Origin: an uncultured Collinsella sp.
Lineage (GTDB): Bacteria; Actinomycetota; Coriobacteriia; Coriobacteriales; Coriobacteriaceae
Reading direction: 5' to 3'
DNA length: 12,377 nt
Assembly: GCA_959605475.1 (NCBI GenBank)
Contig: CAUHFS010000055.1
Span: 1 to 12,377, forward strand
Below, piece after piece: positions 1-7,290 of this stretch (its first letter is position 1; each line of letters opens with the position of its first letter). The notes beneath the pieces are model-generated. The model made no database searches and was not told where the DNA came from. It worked only from the letters and a program-made list of their open reading frames with translations. Made by a program: the position numbers and the translations under genes.

Positions 1-1394
1 ACCATATCGCCATCGGGCGTAAAGCCGTCCACGCGCGCCACCACGAGCACGCGGCAGGTATCGGCAAGCTCGGCGACACGATTCTCGACCTGCGAAAACA
101 CGCGCTCCGAAAGCACAAACTGCGCGGCGCCCATCACATAGGAGCCCTGCGCAAAAGAAGCACCACTCCATTTTTTAGACGACGAGAACGGAATGACCGA
201 CAGCGGCTCAGACACCTCGACCGGGCGATCGGCGTAATAGTTGAGCAGCGCCTGGCAGGTCTCGTTGGCATCGGCCGAAGTCGCACGCGCCACGTTAGCC
301 AGCGCAAAATCGAGCACTGTGGTATCGACGGGAACAGCCGCCTCCTCCGAGTCCACGACAAAGCCAACACCCTCAACAGGCAGCGGGTAGGTGCCCTCGA
401 CCTCCATGCGACCCGACGTGATGGTGCCCGTCTTGTCCAGGCACAGCACGTCGACGCGAGCGAGCGTCTCGATGCAGTAGAGCTGCTGCGCCAGCACCTT
501 GCGGCGGGCCAGACGCACCGTGGCGATGGCGAGCACCGACGAGGTCAGCAGCACCAGGCCTTGCGGGATCATGCCCAGCAGGGCGCCCACCGTGGACAGC
601 AGCGCCGACGAAGGCACATGACCAGCCAACAGCTCGGAAAAGCACCACGAAAGCGCGCTATCGCCCGGGGTTCCCGCGGCATCCCACAGCTCACTCACAC
701 TCGAGGCAAACAACGCCAAACCGAGCGGGATCATGATGATGCTCGCAAAGCGCACGATGGCGTTCAGCGCGTTCATGATCTCGGAATTGACCTTTTTGAC
801 GTACTTGGCCTCGTTATTAATTTTGGCCACGTAGTTGTCGGCGCCGACATGGATCACACGAGCGCGCAGCAGGCCCGAGTCGATAAAGCTGCCGCTCATG
901 AGCTCGGAACCGGGCTGTTTCTTAATAAGGTCGCTCTCGCCCGTCAGCAGGCTCTCGTTCACGAGTGCCTCGCCCGAAACCACCACGGCGTCAGCGGGAA
1001 TCTGATCGCCGCGCCCCAGGCGGATGATGTCATCGAGCACGATCTGGTCCAAGTCGAGCTCCACCTCGGCACCGTCGCGCACCGCGATGGCCTTCTTGGA
1101 GGTCAGCAGCGTGAGCTTATCGACCATCTTCTTGGAACGCATGGACTGAATGACGCCAATAGCGGTATTGAGAAACACCACGAACAGGAACGTCAGATTC
1201 TTAAACGAACCGGTCAAAATGACCAGGAACGCCAAGATCACGTTGATCAAATTGAACAGCGTGCAGAGGTTCTCGATGATGAGCTCTTTGACCGACTTGG
1301 TCTTGAGCTCCATGCTGCGGTTGATCTTACCGGCGGCGATGCGCTCCTCGACCTCGGCGGTCGAGAGTCCGCGCTCGATATCCGTTGCTGCCAT
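1..1394 (-). CDS. P-type (E1-E2) cation-transporting ATPase, N-terminal part
   Basis: Membrane ATPase that couples ATP hydrolysis, through a phospho-aspartate intermediate, to cation movement. The gene runs off the left edge; 464 codons are visible. The N-terminal soluble stretch is followed by a membrane hairpin (about 46-85), the actuator domain with TGES at 151-154, a second membrane pair (about 218-240 and 265-292) and the phosphorylation motif DKTGT at 320-324 (Asp320 is the phosphorylated residue). The start of the nucleotide-binding domain follows. There is no N-terminal Cys-x-x-Cys metal-binding domain, arguing against a Cu/Zn/Cd P1B pump; layout fits P2/P3-like cation ATPases such as mycobacterial CtpE, but substrate is not determinable. 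The membrane motif usually PEGL reads PQGL (277-280). Start 1394 is preferred because GGGA lies six bases upstream; an in-frame ATG at 1406 has no good ribosome site. tRNA-Arg and a terminator lie just upstream on the same strand. Confidence 0.9.
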   Translation of the reverse strand, partial: MAATDIERGLSTAEVEERIAAGKINRSMELKTKSVKELIIENLCTLFNLINVILAFLVILTGSFKNLTFLFVVFLNTAIGVIQSMRSKKMVDKLTLLTSKKAIAVRDGAEVELDLDQIVLDDIIRLGRGDQIPADAVVVSGEALVNESLLTGESDLIKKQPGSELMSGSFIDSGLLRARVIHVGADNYVAKINNEAKYVKKVNSEIMNALNAIVRFASIIMIPLGLALFASSVSELWDAAGTPGDSALSWCFSELLAGHVPSSALLSTVGALLGMIPQGLVLLTSSVLAIATVRLARRKVLAQQLYCIETLARVDVLCLDKTGTITSGRMEVEGTYPLPVEGVGFVVDSEEAAVPVDTTVLDFALANVARATSADANETCQALLNYYADRPVEVSEPLSVIPFSSSKKWSGASFAQGSYVMGAAQFVLSERVFSQVENRVAELADTCRVLVVARVDGFTPDGDM

Positions 1395-1419
1395 ACCACG
1401 TCCCATCACGTCGCGTCGG

Positions 1420-1459
1420 TATAAGAAAAACCGCCCGGACCATGCGAGGTTCGGACGGT
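1420..1459 (-). terminator. Intrinsic terminator after tRNA-Arg(CCG)
   Basis: Arms 1430-1441 and 1448-1459 pair over 12 positions, with one G-U wobble and one mismatch, around a 6-base loop. Read on the minus strand the hairpin is followed by a T-run (1425-1429, then CTTAT). It separates the tRNA transcript from the ATPase gene, so the ATPase is either expressed by read-through or has a promoter I cannot identify in the short gap. Confidence 0.75.
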
Positions 1460-1470
1460 CTTACGTTCGA

Positions 1471-1547
1471 TGGTGCCCCATGTTGGATTCGAACCAACGG
1501 CCTTCTGCTCCGGAGGCAGACGCTCTAATCCCCTGAGCTAATAGGGC
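1471..1547 (-). tRNA. tRNA-Arg, anticodon CCG
   Basis: Complete 77-base cloverleaf on the minus strand. Acceptor arm GCCCTAT pairs with ATGGGGC (one G-U). D-stem GCTC/GAGC has a 9-base loop. Anticodon stem TCTGC/GCAGA encloses loop CTCCGGA, giving anticodon CCG, which reads CGG (Arg). The variable loop is 5 bases and the T-arm is GTTGG, TTCGAAT, CCAAC. The 3' CCA is encoded (1471-1473). Confidence 0.96.
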
Positions 1548-1558
1548 CAACGTTTAAC

Positions 1559-1588
1559 ATTATACCCAAGTGCACCACGGGCTATCAA
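1559..1588 (-). promoter_or_regulatory. Promoter of tRNA-Arg(CCG)
   Basis: On the minus strand, TTGATA (1583-1588) lies 18 bases from a perfect TATAAT (1559-1564). Predicted initiation is a few bases before the tRNA 5' end at 1547, as expected for a stable-RNA promoter. This is the strongest sigma-70-type promoter in the window and it points away from the aro operon. Confidence 0.85.
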
Positions 1589-1640
1589 AATAAAAGAAAA
1601 AGCTTTGCAATTCCGAGGAAGACGCGGCGCAACGGCCCAC

Positions 1641-1670
1641 TTTAGAAGGCAAAAGCGAGTCAGATAGTAT
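1641..1670 (+). promoter_or_regulatory. Probable promoter of the aro operon
   Basis: TTTAGA (1641-1646) is 18 bases from TAGTAT (1665-1670), each matching consensus at 4 of 6 positions; an overlapping TATAAA (1668-1673) could serve as an alternative -10. This is the best plus-strand candidate between the divergent tRNA promoter and aroF, and would start transcription near 1677, just upstream of the leader hairpin. The match is moderate, so the exact site is uncertain. Confidence 0.45.
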
Positions 1671-1678
1671 AAACTCTC

Positions 1679-1741
1679 ATGCACCAACTATACACGGCTC
1701 GCGATGCGGGCCGTTTTTGCAAGGGTTACCCATCGAGGTGA
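1679..1741 (+). other. Possible 20-codon leader ORF
   Basis: ATG at 1679 opens 20 codons ending in TGA at 1739-1741, right at the aroF ribosome site. It contains Tyr5, Phe13 and Tyr17, and the Tyr5 codon (1691-1693) directly abuts the 5' arm of the leader terminator. There is no Shine-Dalgarno sequence, so it would have to be translated almost leaderlessly from the predicted start near 1677. An aromatic attenuation peptide is one reading, but three aromatic residues in 20 is weak evidence and the ORF may be chance. Confidence 0.2.
1694..1718 (+). terminator. Leader terminator / attenuator ahead of aroF
   Basis: ACGGCTCGC (1694-1702) and GCGGGCCGT (1706-1714) form a 9-bp stem with one G-U pair, followed by a run of five T (1714-1718). 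No plus-strand gene lies upstream for it to terminate, and it falls between the putative promoter and aroF. It therefore most simply acts as an attenuator of the aro operon. A segment at 1632-1638 is exactly complementary to the 3' arm (1708-1714) and could form an antiterminator, but only if transcription begins upstream of about 1632. Confidence 0.6.
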
Positions 1742-1751
1742 GAGGCACACC

Positions 1752-2774
1752 ATGATTGCAATTTTAAAGCAGAGCGCCAGCGACGAGGCCGTCAGCCATA
1801 TCGTCAGCTGGATTGAGAAAAAAGGTCTGAAGACCGATGTCTCGCGCGGCGAGAACGAGACGATCATCGGCCTGGTGGGCGATACGACCAAGATCGACCC
1901 GTTCCTGCTCGAGTCTATGGACGTCGTCGAGCGCGTACAGCGCGTCTCCGAGCCGTTCAAGCGCGCCAACCGCAAGTTCCACCCCGAGGACTCCGTCATC
2001 GACTGCGGCCACGGCGTACATGTAGGCGGCGATCAGTTCCAGGTCATCGCCGGCCCGTGCTCCGTCGAGGGCGAGAACCTCATCCGCATCGCCCGTCGCG
2101 TAAAGGCCGCCGGCGCCACGATGCTGCGCGGCGGCGCCTACAAGCCCCGCACCTCTCCCTACGCCTACCAGGGCATGGGCCCCGCCGGCCTCGACCTGCT
2201 GTGCGAGGCGTCTGCCGAGCTCGACATGCCGATCGTCACCGAGATCATGGACCCACGCGACGTGCAGGTCTTCTTGGACAAGAAGATTGACGTCATGCAG
2301 ATCGGCGCCCGCAACGCCCAGAACTTCCCCCTGCTCAAAGAGGTCGGCAAGACCCAGACCCCGATTCTGCTCAAGCGCGGCATGTCCGGCACGATCGATG
2401 AGCTGCTTATGGCCGCCGAGTACATCATGAGCGAGGGCAACGACAACGTCATCCTGTGCGAGCGCGGCATCCGCACCTTCGAGACCCGCACACGCAATAC
2501 CTTCGACCTCAACGCCGTGCCGGTGCTGCACCACCTGTCGCACCTGCCCGTCGTCGCCGACCCCAGCCACGCCACCGGCTACACCCGCTACGTCGAGCCC
2601 ATGGCGCTCGCCGCGACCGCCTGCGGTGCCAACGGCCTGGAGATCGAGGTCCACGACGAGCCGAGCCGCGCCTGGTCCGACGGCGCCCAGGCCCTCACCC
2701 CCGATCAGTTCGACGACACCATGCGCCGCATCCGCGCCATCCGCGAGGTTGTCTGCCAAGAGACCATGGAGTAG
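1752..2774 (+). CDS. aroF: 3-deoxy-7-phosphoheptulonate (DAHP) synthase
   Basis: Condenses PEP and erythrose-4-phosphate to DAHP, the first shikimate step. The 340 residues show an N-terminal ferredoxin-like/ACT-type regulatory domain (1-70) and a TIM-barrel catalytic domain, the architecture of the Thermotoga maritima enzyme (class I beta), which is feedback-regulated through that N-terminal domain. Visible motifs are IAGPCS (99-104), GGAYKPRTSPY (127-137), QIGARNAQNF (183-192), LLKRG (206-210) and DPSH (270-273). Predicted metal ligands are Cys103, His273, Glu299 and Asp310. The start at 1752 is chosen because AGAGG lies six bases upstream and because the family begins here; the in-frame ATG at 1704 lies inside the leader hairpin. 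First gene of the operon; tyrA begins three bases after its stop. The symbol aroF is used functionally (aroG or aroA in some nomenclatures). Confidence 0.96.
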   Translation: MIAILKQSASDEAVSHIVSWIEKKGLKTDVSRGENETIIGLVGDTTKIDPFLLESMDVVERVQRVSEPFKRANRKFHPEDSVIDCGHGVHVGGDQFQVIAGPCSVEGENLIRIARRVKAAGATMLRGGAYKPRTSPYAYQGMGPAGLDLLCEASAELDMPIVTEIMDPRDVQVFLDKKIDVMQIGARNAQNFPLLKEVGKTQTPILLKRGMSGTIDELLMAAEYIMSEGNDNVILCERGIRTFETRTRNTFDLNAVPVLHHLSHLPVVADPSHATGYTRYVEPMALAATACGANGLEIEVHDEPSRAWSDGAQALTPDQFDDTMRRIRAIREVVCQETME

Positions 2775-2777
2775 CCC

Positions 2778-3692
2778 ATGGGTACGGTGAGAAACGCGCG
2801 TGTTAACCAGGGCGGCCCCAAGTGCGCCGGCATCGTCGGCCTTGGCCTCATCGGCGGCAGCTTTGCACGCGGCTATGCGCAGGCGGGCGTCCGCGTGCTG
2901 GCCTGGGACCCCGATGACGATGTCATGACGGCCGCCAGCATGGGCACTGTCGCCGGGGAACTCAACGACAAGACACTCGGCGAATGCGACATCATCGTCC
3001 TTGCCTGCTATCCCGAGGCATGCATCGAGTGGCTCGAGGCGCACGCACAGGCGCTCGCCGACGCCACCGACACCGAGGCCATCATGGGCCCCGTGGTGAT
3101 CGACACGGTGGGCGTCAAGGGCATCGTGTGCGAGCGCGCCTTTGAGCTTGCCCGCGAGCACGGCTTTTACTTTGTGGGAGCGCACCCCATGGCGGGCACA
3201 CAGTACTCGGGCTATGCGCACTCCCGCGCCGACCTGTTCCAGGGCGCGCCGCTGGTACTCGTGCCGCCCGCGGTGGACGATGCGCTCAAGCTGGAGCTTT
3301 TGGGCCAGGTGCGCGAGATGGTGCGCCCCTTGGGCTTTGGCAAGTTCAGCGTGACCAGCGCCGCCGAGCACGACCGCGTCATCGCCTTTACGAGCCAGCT
3401 CGCGCACGTCGTCTCCAACGCCTATGTTAAGAGCCCGACCGCTCAGGTCCACCACGGCTTTTCGGCCGGCAGCTACCGCGACCTCACCCGCGTGGCGCAC
3501 CTCAACCCGCAAATGTGGTCCGAGCTCATGATCGACGACGCCGACGCGCTCGCCTTTGAGATCGACCATCTGATCGAATCGCTTGGCGCCTACAGCCGTG
3601 CGCTCAAGGACCGCGACCAGCGCTATCTGGAGAATCTCCTTGCCGAGGGCGACCGCATTAAGCGCGCACTCGACGACGAGGCCTCCCACTAG
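2778..3692 (+). CDS. tyrA: Prephenate dehydrogenase
   Basis: Oxidatively decarboxylates prephenate to 4-hydroxyphenylpyruvate in the Tyr branch. The 304 residues hold an N-terminal Rossmann fold with GLGLIGG (21-27) and Asp44 at the end of the second strand, which favours NAD over NADP. HPMAG is at 136-140, followed by the helical C-terminal dehydrogenase domain with a conserved SAGSYRDLTR stretch. No chorismate mutase and no C-terminal ACT domain are present, so prephenate must come from PheA and no Tyr-binding domain is visible. About 15 residues precede the first beta strand. GGAG of the aroF stop region provides the ribosome site, eight bases before the ATG. Cyclohexadienyl (arogenate) dehydrogenase activity cannot be excluded from sequence. 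Confidence 0.95.
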   Translation: MGTVRNARVNQGGPKCAGIVGLGLIGGSFARGYAQAGVRVLAWDPDDDVMTAASMGTVAGELNDKTLGECDIIVLACYPEACIEWLEAHAQALADATDTEAIMGPVVIDTVGVKGIVCERAFELAREHGFYFVGAHPMAGTQYSGYAHSRADLFQGAPLVLVPPAVDDALKLELLGQVREMVRPLGFGKFSVTSAAEHDRVIAFTSQLAHVVSNAYVKSPTAQVHHGFSAGSYRDLTRVAHLNPQMWSELMIDDADALAFEIDHLIESLGAYSRALKDRDQRYLENLLAEGDRIKRALDDEASH

Positions 3693-3728
3693 ACAACCCA
3701 TCACGCCAGGTCGAAAGGACCGAAGCTT

Positions 3729-4835
3729 ATGGCGATTACCATCGATATCGACACTGCACGCCCCTACCAGGTGCATGTTGGCACGTTTTTGCTGGAGCAG
3801 GCGGGACCGCTCGTGCGTGCCACTGCCGGCGGCACCAAGGCCGTCATCGTGACGGACACCAACGTGGGCCCGCTCTACCAGATGCCCGTTAAGCAGAGCC
3901 TGGAGGCGTCAGGCTACGAGGTGAGCATCTGCACCTTCGAGGCCGGCGAGGCCCATAAGCGCGCCGAAACCTATGTTGCCATTTTGGAGTTTGTGGCCGA
4001 GCACGAGCTTTCGCGCTCCGACGTGATCGTGGCACTCGGCGGCGGCGTCGTGGGCGACGTGGCGGGCTTTGTGGCCGCCACCTACATGCGCGGCTGCAAG
4101 TTTGTGCAGATCCCGACGAGCCTGCTCGCCATGGTGGATTCGTCGGTGGGAGGCAAGACCGCCATCGACCTGGCTGCCGGCAAGAACTTGGCCGGCGCCT
4201 TTTGGCAGCCGAGTGTTGTTATCGCCGACGTGGGATGCCTGGCCACCCTCACGCCCGAGCAGTTCGCCGACGGCTGCGGCGAGGTCGTCAAGCACGCCGT
4301 GATCGCCGATCCGGAGCTCTTTGCCGAGCTGGAGAAGACCCCGCTCACGCTGGAGCTGCTCAACCGCGATGTGGCTCGCGTGGCGCTCATCATCGCCCGC
4401 AATATCGACATCAAGCGCGCCGTGGTCGTCGCCGACGAGCGCGAAACCAACCAGCGCAAGCTCCTCAACTTTGGACACAGCGCCGGACACGCCGTCGAGG
4501 CCTGCGAGCACTTTGAGCTCGGACACGGCAACTGCGTGTCGATCGGCATGGGTATCATCACGCGCGCCGCGGCCCTGCACGGCGTCTGTGATGCTGCGCT
4601 GCCCGGTCGTATTGAGGAGCTCTGCGCCCGCCATGGCCTCAAGACCCGCTGCGGCCTAGATGCCGATGCCGTCTTTGCCGAGGCGCTCCACGACAAGAAG
4701 CGCGCGGGCGACACCATCGACCTGGTGATTCCGCACGGCATTGGCCGCTGCAGCATCGACCGCACGCCACTTTCCACTTTCCACGAACTCATTGCCGAGG
4801 GCCTCGGCCAGAAGGGAGACGCATCCGCATGCTAG
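3729..4835 (+). CDS. aroB: 3-dehydroquinate synthase
   Basis: Converts DAHP to 3-dehydroquinate, using NAD and a divalent metal, in the second pathway step. The 368 residues contain the NAD-binding GGGVVGD (104-110), PTSLLAMVDSSVGGKTAID (129-147) and the metal ligands Glu185 in CGEVVKH, His250 in NFGHSAGH and His266 in LGHG. The length is typical. It follows tyrA after 36 bases, with AAAGGA ten bases before the ATG, a slightly long spacing. Its last seven bases overlap the start of aroA, suggesting coupled translation. Confidence 0.97.
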   Translation: MAITIDIDTARPYQVHVGTFLLEQAGPLVRATAGGTKAVIVTDTNVGPLYQMPVKQSLEASGYEVSICTFEAGEAHKRAETYVAILEFVAEHELSRSDVIVALGGGVVGDVAGFVAATYMRGCKFVQIPTSLLAMVDSSVGGKTAIDLAAGKNLAGAFWQPSVVIADVGCLATLTPEQFADGCGEVVKHAVIADPELFAELEKTPLTLELLNRDVARVALIIARNIDIKRAVVVADERETNQRKLLNFGHSAGHAVEACEHFELGHGNCVSIGMGIITRAAALHGVCDAALPGRIEELCARHGLKTRCGLDADAVFAEALHDKKRAGDTIDLVIPHGIGRCSIDRTPLSTFHELIAEGLGQKGDASAC

Positions 4836-6148
4836 CCCGCATCACCCCGTCCCCGCTCAAGGGCACCGTTCCCGCCATCGCGTCCAAGTCGATGGCGCAT
4901 CGCCTCATCATCTGCGCTGCGCTTGCCAACGGCGAGACGCACGTCACCTGCAACACCACCTGCGCCGACATCGAGGCCACGGTGCGCTGCCTTACGGCAC
5001 TGGGTGCTCGCATCGAGACCGTCGAGGACGGCTTCCAAGTCCACCCCACCATGAAGAGTGTTGAGTTTGGCCTGCTCAAGGCCCTTGCCGGCGGCACGCT
5101 TGACTGCGGTGAAAGTGGCTCCACGCTGCGCTTTATGCTGCCTGTCGCCTGCGCGCTGGGTGCGGATGCCACCTTCGTAGGCCAGGGCCGCCTGGGCGCC
5201 CGCCCGCTCTCCCCGCTCTCGGACGAGATCATCGCCGCCGGCTGCGACCTACAGGGTCTGGGCGGTTTTCCGCTCAAGACGAGCGGCCGCATGCGCCCGG
5301 GCACCTTTGTGCTTCCGGGCAACGTGAGCTCGCAGTACATCTCGGGCCTGCTGCTGGCAGCCCCACTGCTGGCCCAGCCCTCCTGCGTGCAGGTAACCGG
5401 CCTCATTGAGAGCCGTCCCTACATAAACCTGACGATCCAGGCCATGAAGGCCTTCGGCGTCGAGGTCAACGTCGAGCGTATTCCGGCCAAGGACGGCCAG
5501 CCCGAGGTCACGAACTTCCGCGTGAGCAGCGGCTCGTACCGCACGCCCGGCAGCGTTGCTGTCGAGGGCGACTGGTCCAACGCCGCCTTTTGGCTGTGCG
5601 CCGGTGCCATCGGATGCGACCCCATCACCGTCGAGGGCGTGTCGCTAAGCTCCGCACAGGGCGACCGTAACGTGCTTGCCGCGCTTTCGCGCTTTGGCGC
5701 CCGCATCGTGCGCTCCACCAACGCCGCCACCGTGCAGTCCGACAAGCTCGCCGGCTTTGAGATGAGTGCCCACGACATTCCGGACCTGGTGCCCGTCATC
5801 TCGGCCGTGGCCTCGTTGGCACAGGGCCGCACCTTTATTCGCGATTGCGCCCGTCTGCGCATCAAGGAATCCGACCGTCTGGCCACCACCACCCGCGAGC
5901 TCTGCGCGCTGGGTGCGCAGGTGCGTATTGCCGGCGACGATCTCATCATCAAGGGCGTCGACGCCTTCACCGGCGGCGAGGTCGATTCGCACAACGACCA
6001 TCGCATCGCCATGATGGCCGCTATCGCCGCGAGCCGCGCCACCGGCGAGGTCGTGATCCACGGCGCCGAGGCCGTCAACAAGTCCTATCCCGATTTCTTC
6101 GACCACTACCGCCTGCTGGGCGGCAAGGTCACGCTCGAGGAGGAATAG
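4829..6148 (+). CDS. aroA: 3-phosphoshikimate 1-carboxyvinyltransferase (EPSP synthase)
   Basis: Transfers the enolpyruvyl group of PEP to shikimate-3-phosphate, the sixth step and the glyphosate target. The 439 residues show KSMAHR (20-25, substrate-binding Lys and Arg), CGESGSTLRF (93-102), SSQY (167-170), DIPD (316-319, catalytic Asp), KESDR (346-350), NDHR (389-392) and the C-terminal NKSYPDFF. In the PEP/glyphosate loop the key glycine is kept, while the position equivalent to Pro101 of the E. coli enzyme is Phe102 (loop GESGSTLRF rather than GNAGTAMRP). Whether the enzyme is glyphosate-sensitive cannot be judged from this alone. It overlaps aroB by seven bases; GGGAG lies about ten bases upstream, inside aroB. 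Confidence 0.97.
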   Translation: MLARITPSPLKGTVPAIASKSMAHRLIICAALANGETHVTCNTTCADIEATVRCLTALGARIETVEDGFQVHPTMKSVEFGLLKALAGGTLDCGESGSTLRFMLPVACALGADATFVGQGRLGARPLSPLSDEIIAAGCDLQGLGGFPLKTSGRMRPGTFVLPGNVSSQYISGLLLAAPLLAQPSCVQVTGLIESRPYINLTIQAMKAFGVEVNVERIPAKDGQPEVTNFRVSSGSYRTPGSVAVEGDWSNAAFWLCAGAIGCDPITVEGVSLSSAQGDRNVLAALSRFGARIVRSTNAATVQSDKLAGFEMSAHDIPDLVPVISAVASLAQGRTFIRDCARLRIKESDRLATTTRELCALGAQVRIAGDDLIIKGVDAFTGGEVDSHNDHRIAMMAAIAASRATGEVVIHGAEAVNKSYPDFFDHYRLLGGKVTLEEE

Positions 6149-6149
6149 C

Positions 6150-7247
6150 ATGTCCTCGACCTTTGGCAACGTCTTGCACTTAAGCATCTTCGGCCAGTCG
6201 CACTCCCCCGCCATCGGCTGCTCCCTCGATGGCATTCCGGCGGGCATCGCCGTTGACCAGGAAGCGCTGCAGGCCTTTTTGAACCGTCGCGCCCCCGGTC
6301 GCGACGAGACCGCGACCAAGCGCCGCGAGGCCGACGCCGCCCAAATCATCGCCGGCGTGGTCGATGGGCACACCACCGGCGCGCCCATTGCCGCGATTAT
6401 CGAGAACACCAACACGCGCTCCAAGGATTACTCCGAGTTGCGCCGCAAGCCCCGTCCGGGACATGCGGACTTCCCTGCGCGCGTGAAGTATCACAACATG
6501 CACGATGTCGCCGGCGGCGGGCATTTCTCCGGCCGCCTGACGGCACCCCTGTGCATCGCCGGCGGCATTGCGCTGCAGGCACTCGAGGCCTGCGGCATTA
6601 AAGTGATGGCGCATGTGGCGCAGATCGGCGGCATCTCCGACCTGCCGATGGACGATATGGTCTATCGCGAGGCCGACCGCAAGGCGATCCTTACGAACGA
6701 TCTGCCGTGCATTGACGCCGCCGCAGCCGGCCGCATGCGTGAGGAGATCCTAGCCGCGCGCGACGAACTCGACAGCATCGGCGGCATCGTGGAGTGCGGC
6801 ATTTACGGGCTTCCCGCAGGCATCGGCGACCCCATGTTCGACGGCATCGAGAACCGCATCGCGCAAATCGCGTTTGGCATTCCCGCCGTAAAGGGCGTGG
6901 AGTTTGGCATGGGCTTTGCCGTGGCCGCCATGCGCGGCAGCGAGAACAACGATCCGTATCGAATCGATGCCGAAACCGGCGAGATCGAGGTCGAATCCAA
7001 TAACGCCGGCGGCATCCTGGGCGGTATTTCGACCGGCGCTCCCGTCATGTGGCGCATGGCCGTAAAGCCGACGCCCTCAATTGGCCGCGAGCAGCAGACG
7101 GTGGACATGGACGCTATGGAAAATGCCGAGCTCTCGGTCCACGGCCGCCACGATCCCTGCATCGTCCCCCGAGCTGTCCCCGTAGCCGAGGCAGCCGCCG
7201 CCCTCGCCATCTGGGACGCCCTCCTCGAAGACGCCGCCCAGCGCTAA
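6150..7247 (+). CDS. aroC: Chorismate synthase
   Basis: Converts EPSP to chorismate using reduced FMN, the last common step. The 365 residues show the N-terminal signature as FGQSHS (14-19), the Arg-rich loop RRAPGR (46-51), RPGHAD (102-107), GGGHFSGR (122-129) and the C-terminal HDPC..PRAVPV stretch. The usual Glu of the FGESH signature is Gln16. The catalytic histidines (His18 and His105 by position) are present. One base separates it from aroA, and a strong GGAGG seven to eight bases upstream, within the aroA end, provides the ribosome site. No flavin reductase is nearby, so reduced FMN must come from elsewhere in the cell. Confidence 0.97.
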   Translation: MSSTFGNVLHLSIFGQSHSPAIGCSLDGIPAGIAVDQEALQAFLNRRAPGRDETATKRREADAAQIIAGVVDGHTTGAPIAAIIENTNTRSKDYSELRRKPRPGHADFPARVKYHNMHDVAGGGHFSGRLTAPLCIAGGIALQALEACGIKVMAHVAQIGGISDLPMDDMVYREADRKAILTNDLPCIDAAAAGRMREEILAARDELDSIGGIVECGIYGLPAGIGDPMFDGIENRIAQIAFGIPAVKGVEFGMGFAVAAMRGSENNDPYRIDAETGEIEVESNNAGGILGGISTGAPVMWRMAVKPTPSIGREQQTVDMDAMENAELSVHGRHDPCIVPRAVPVAEAAAALAIWDALLEDAAQR

Positions 7248-7290
7248 CTACCCACCCCTCAACATCCCCCGACACGTGAAAGGGGTCTCC

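Noticed and set aside
561..1424. A 287-codon plus-strand frame opposite the ATPase
   Set aside because: The minus strand encodes TGES, DKTGT and membrane segments in the correct order. The plus-strand frame has only biased composition and no ribosome site.
1560..1751. T-box or other known riboswitch ahead of aroF
   Set aside because: The transcribed leader is probably under 80 bases and shows no T-box consensus or other riboswitch core I recognise.
3705..3731. Small hairpin GGTC/GACC overlapping the aroB ribosome site
   Set aside because: Only four base pairs with a 5-base loop; too weak to propose as a thermosensor or translational switch without conservation data.
1764..3776. A 670-codon open frame antisense to aroF and tyrA
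   Set aside because: It is a mirror of strongly GC3-biased coding sequence on the other strand. Its composition is low-complexity Ala/Val/Gly/His/Asp, and the plus-strand genes have clear family motifs.
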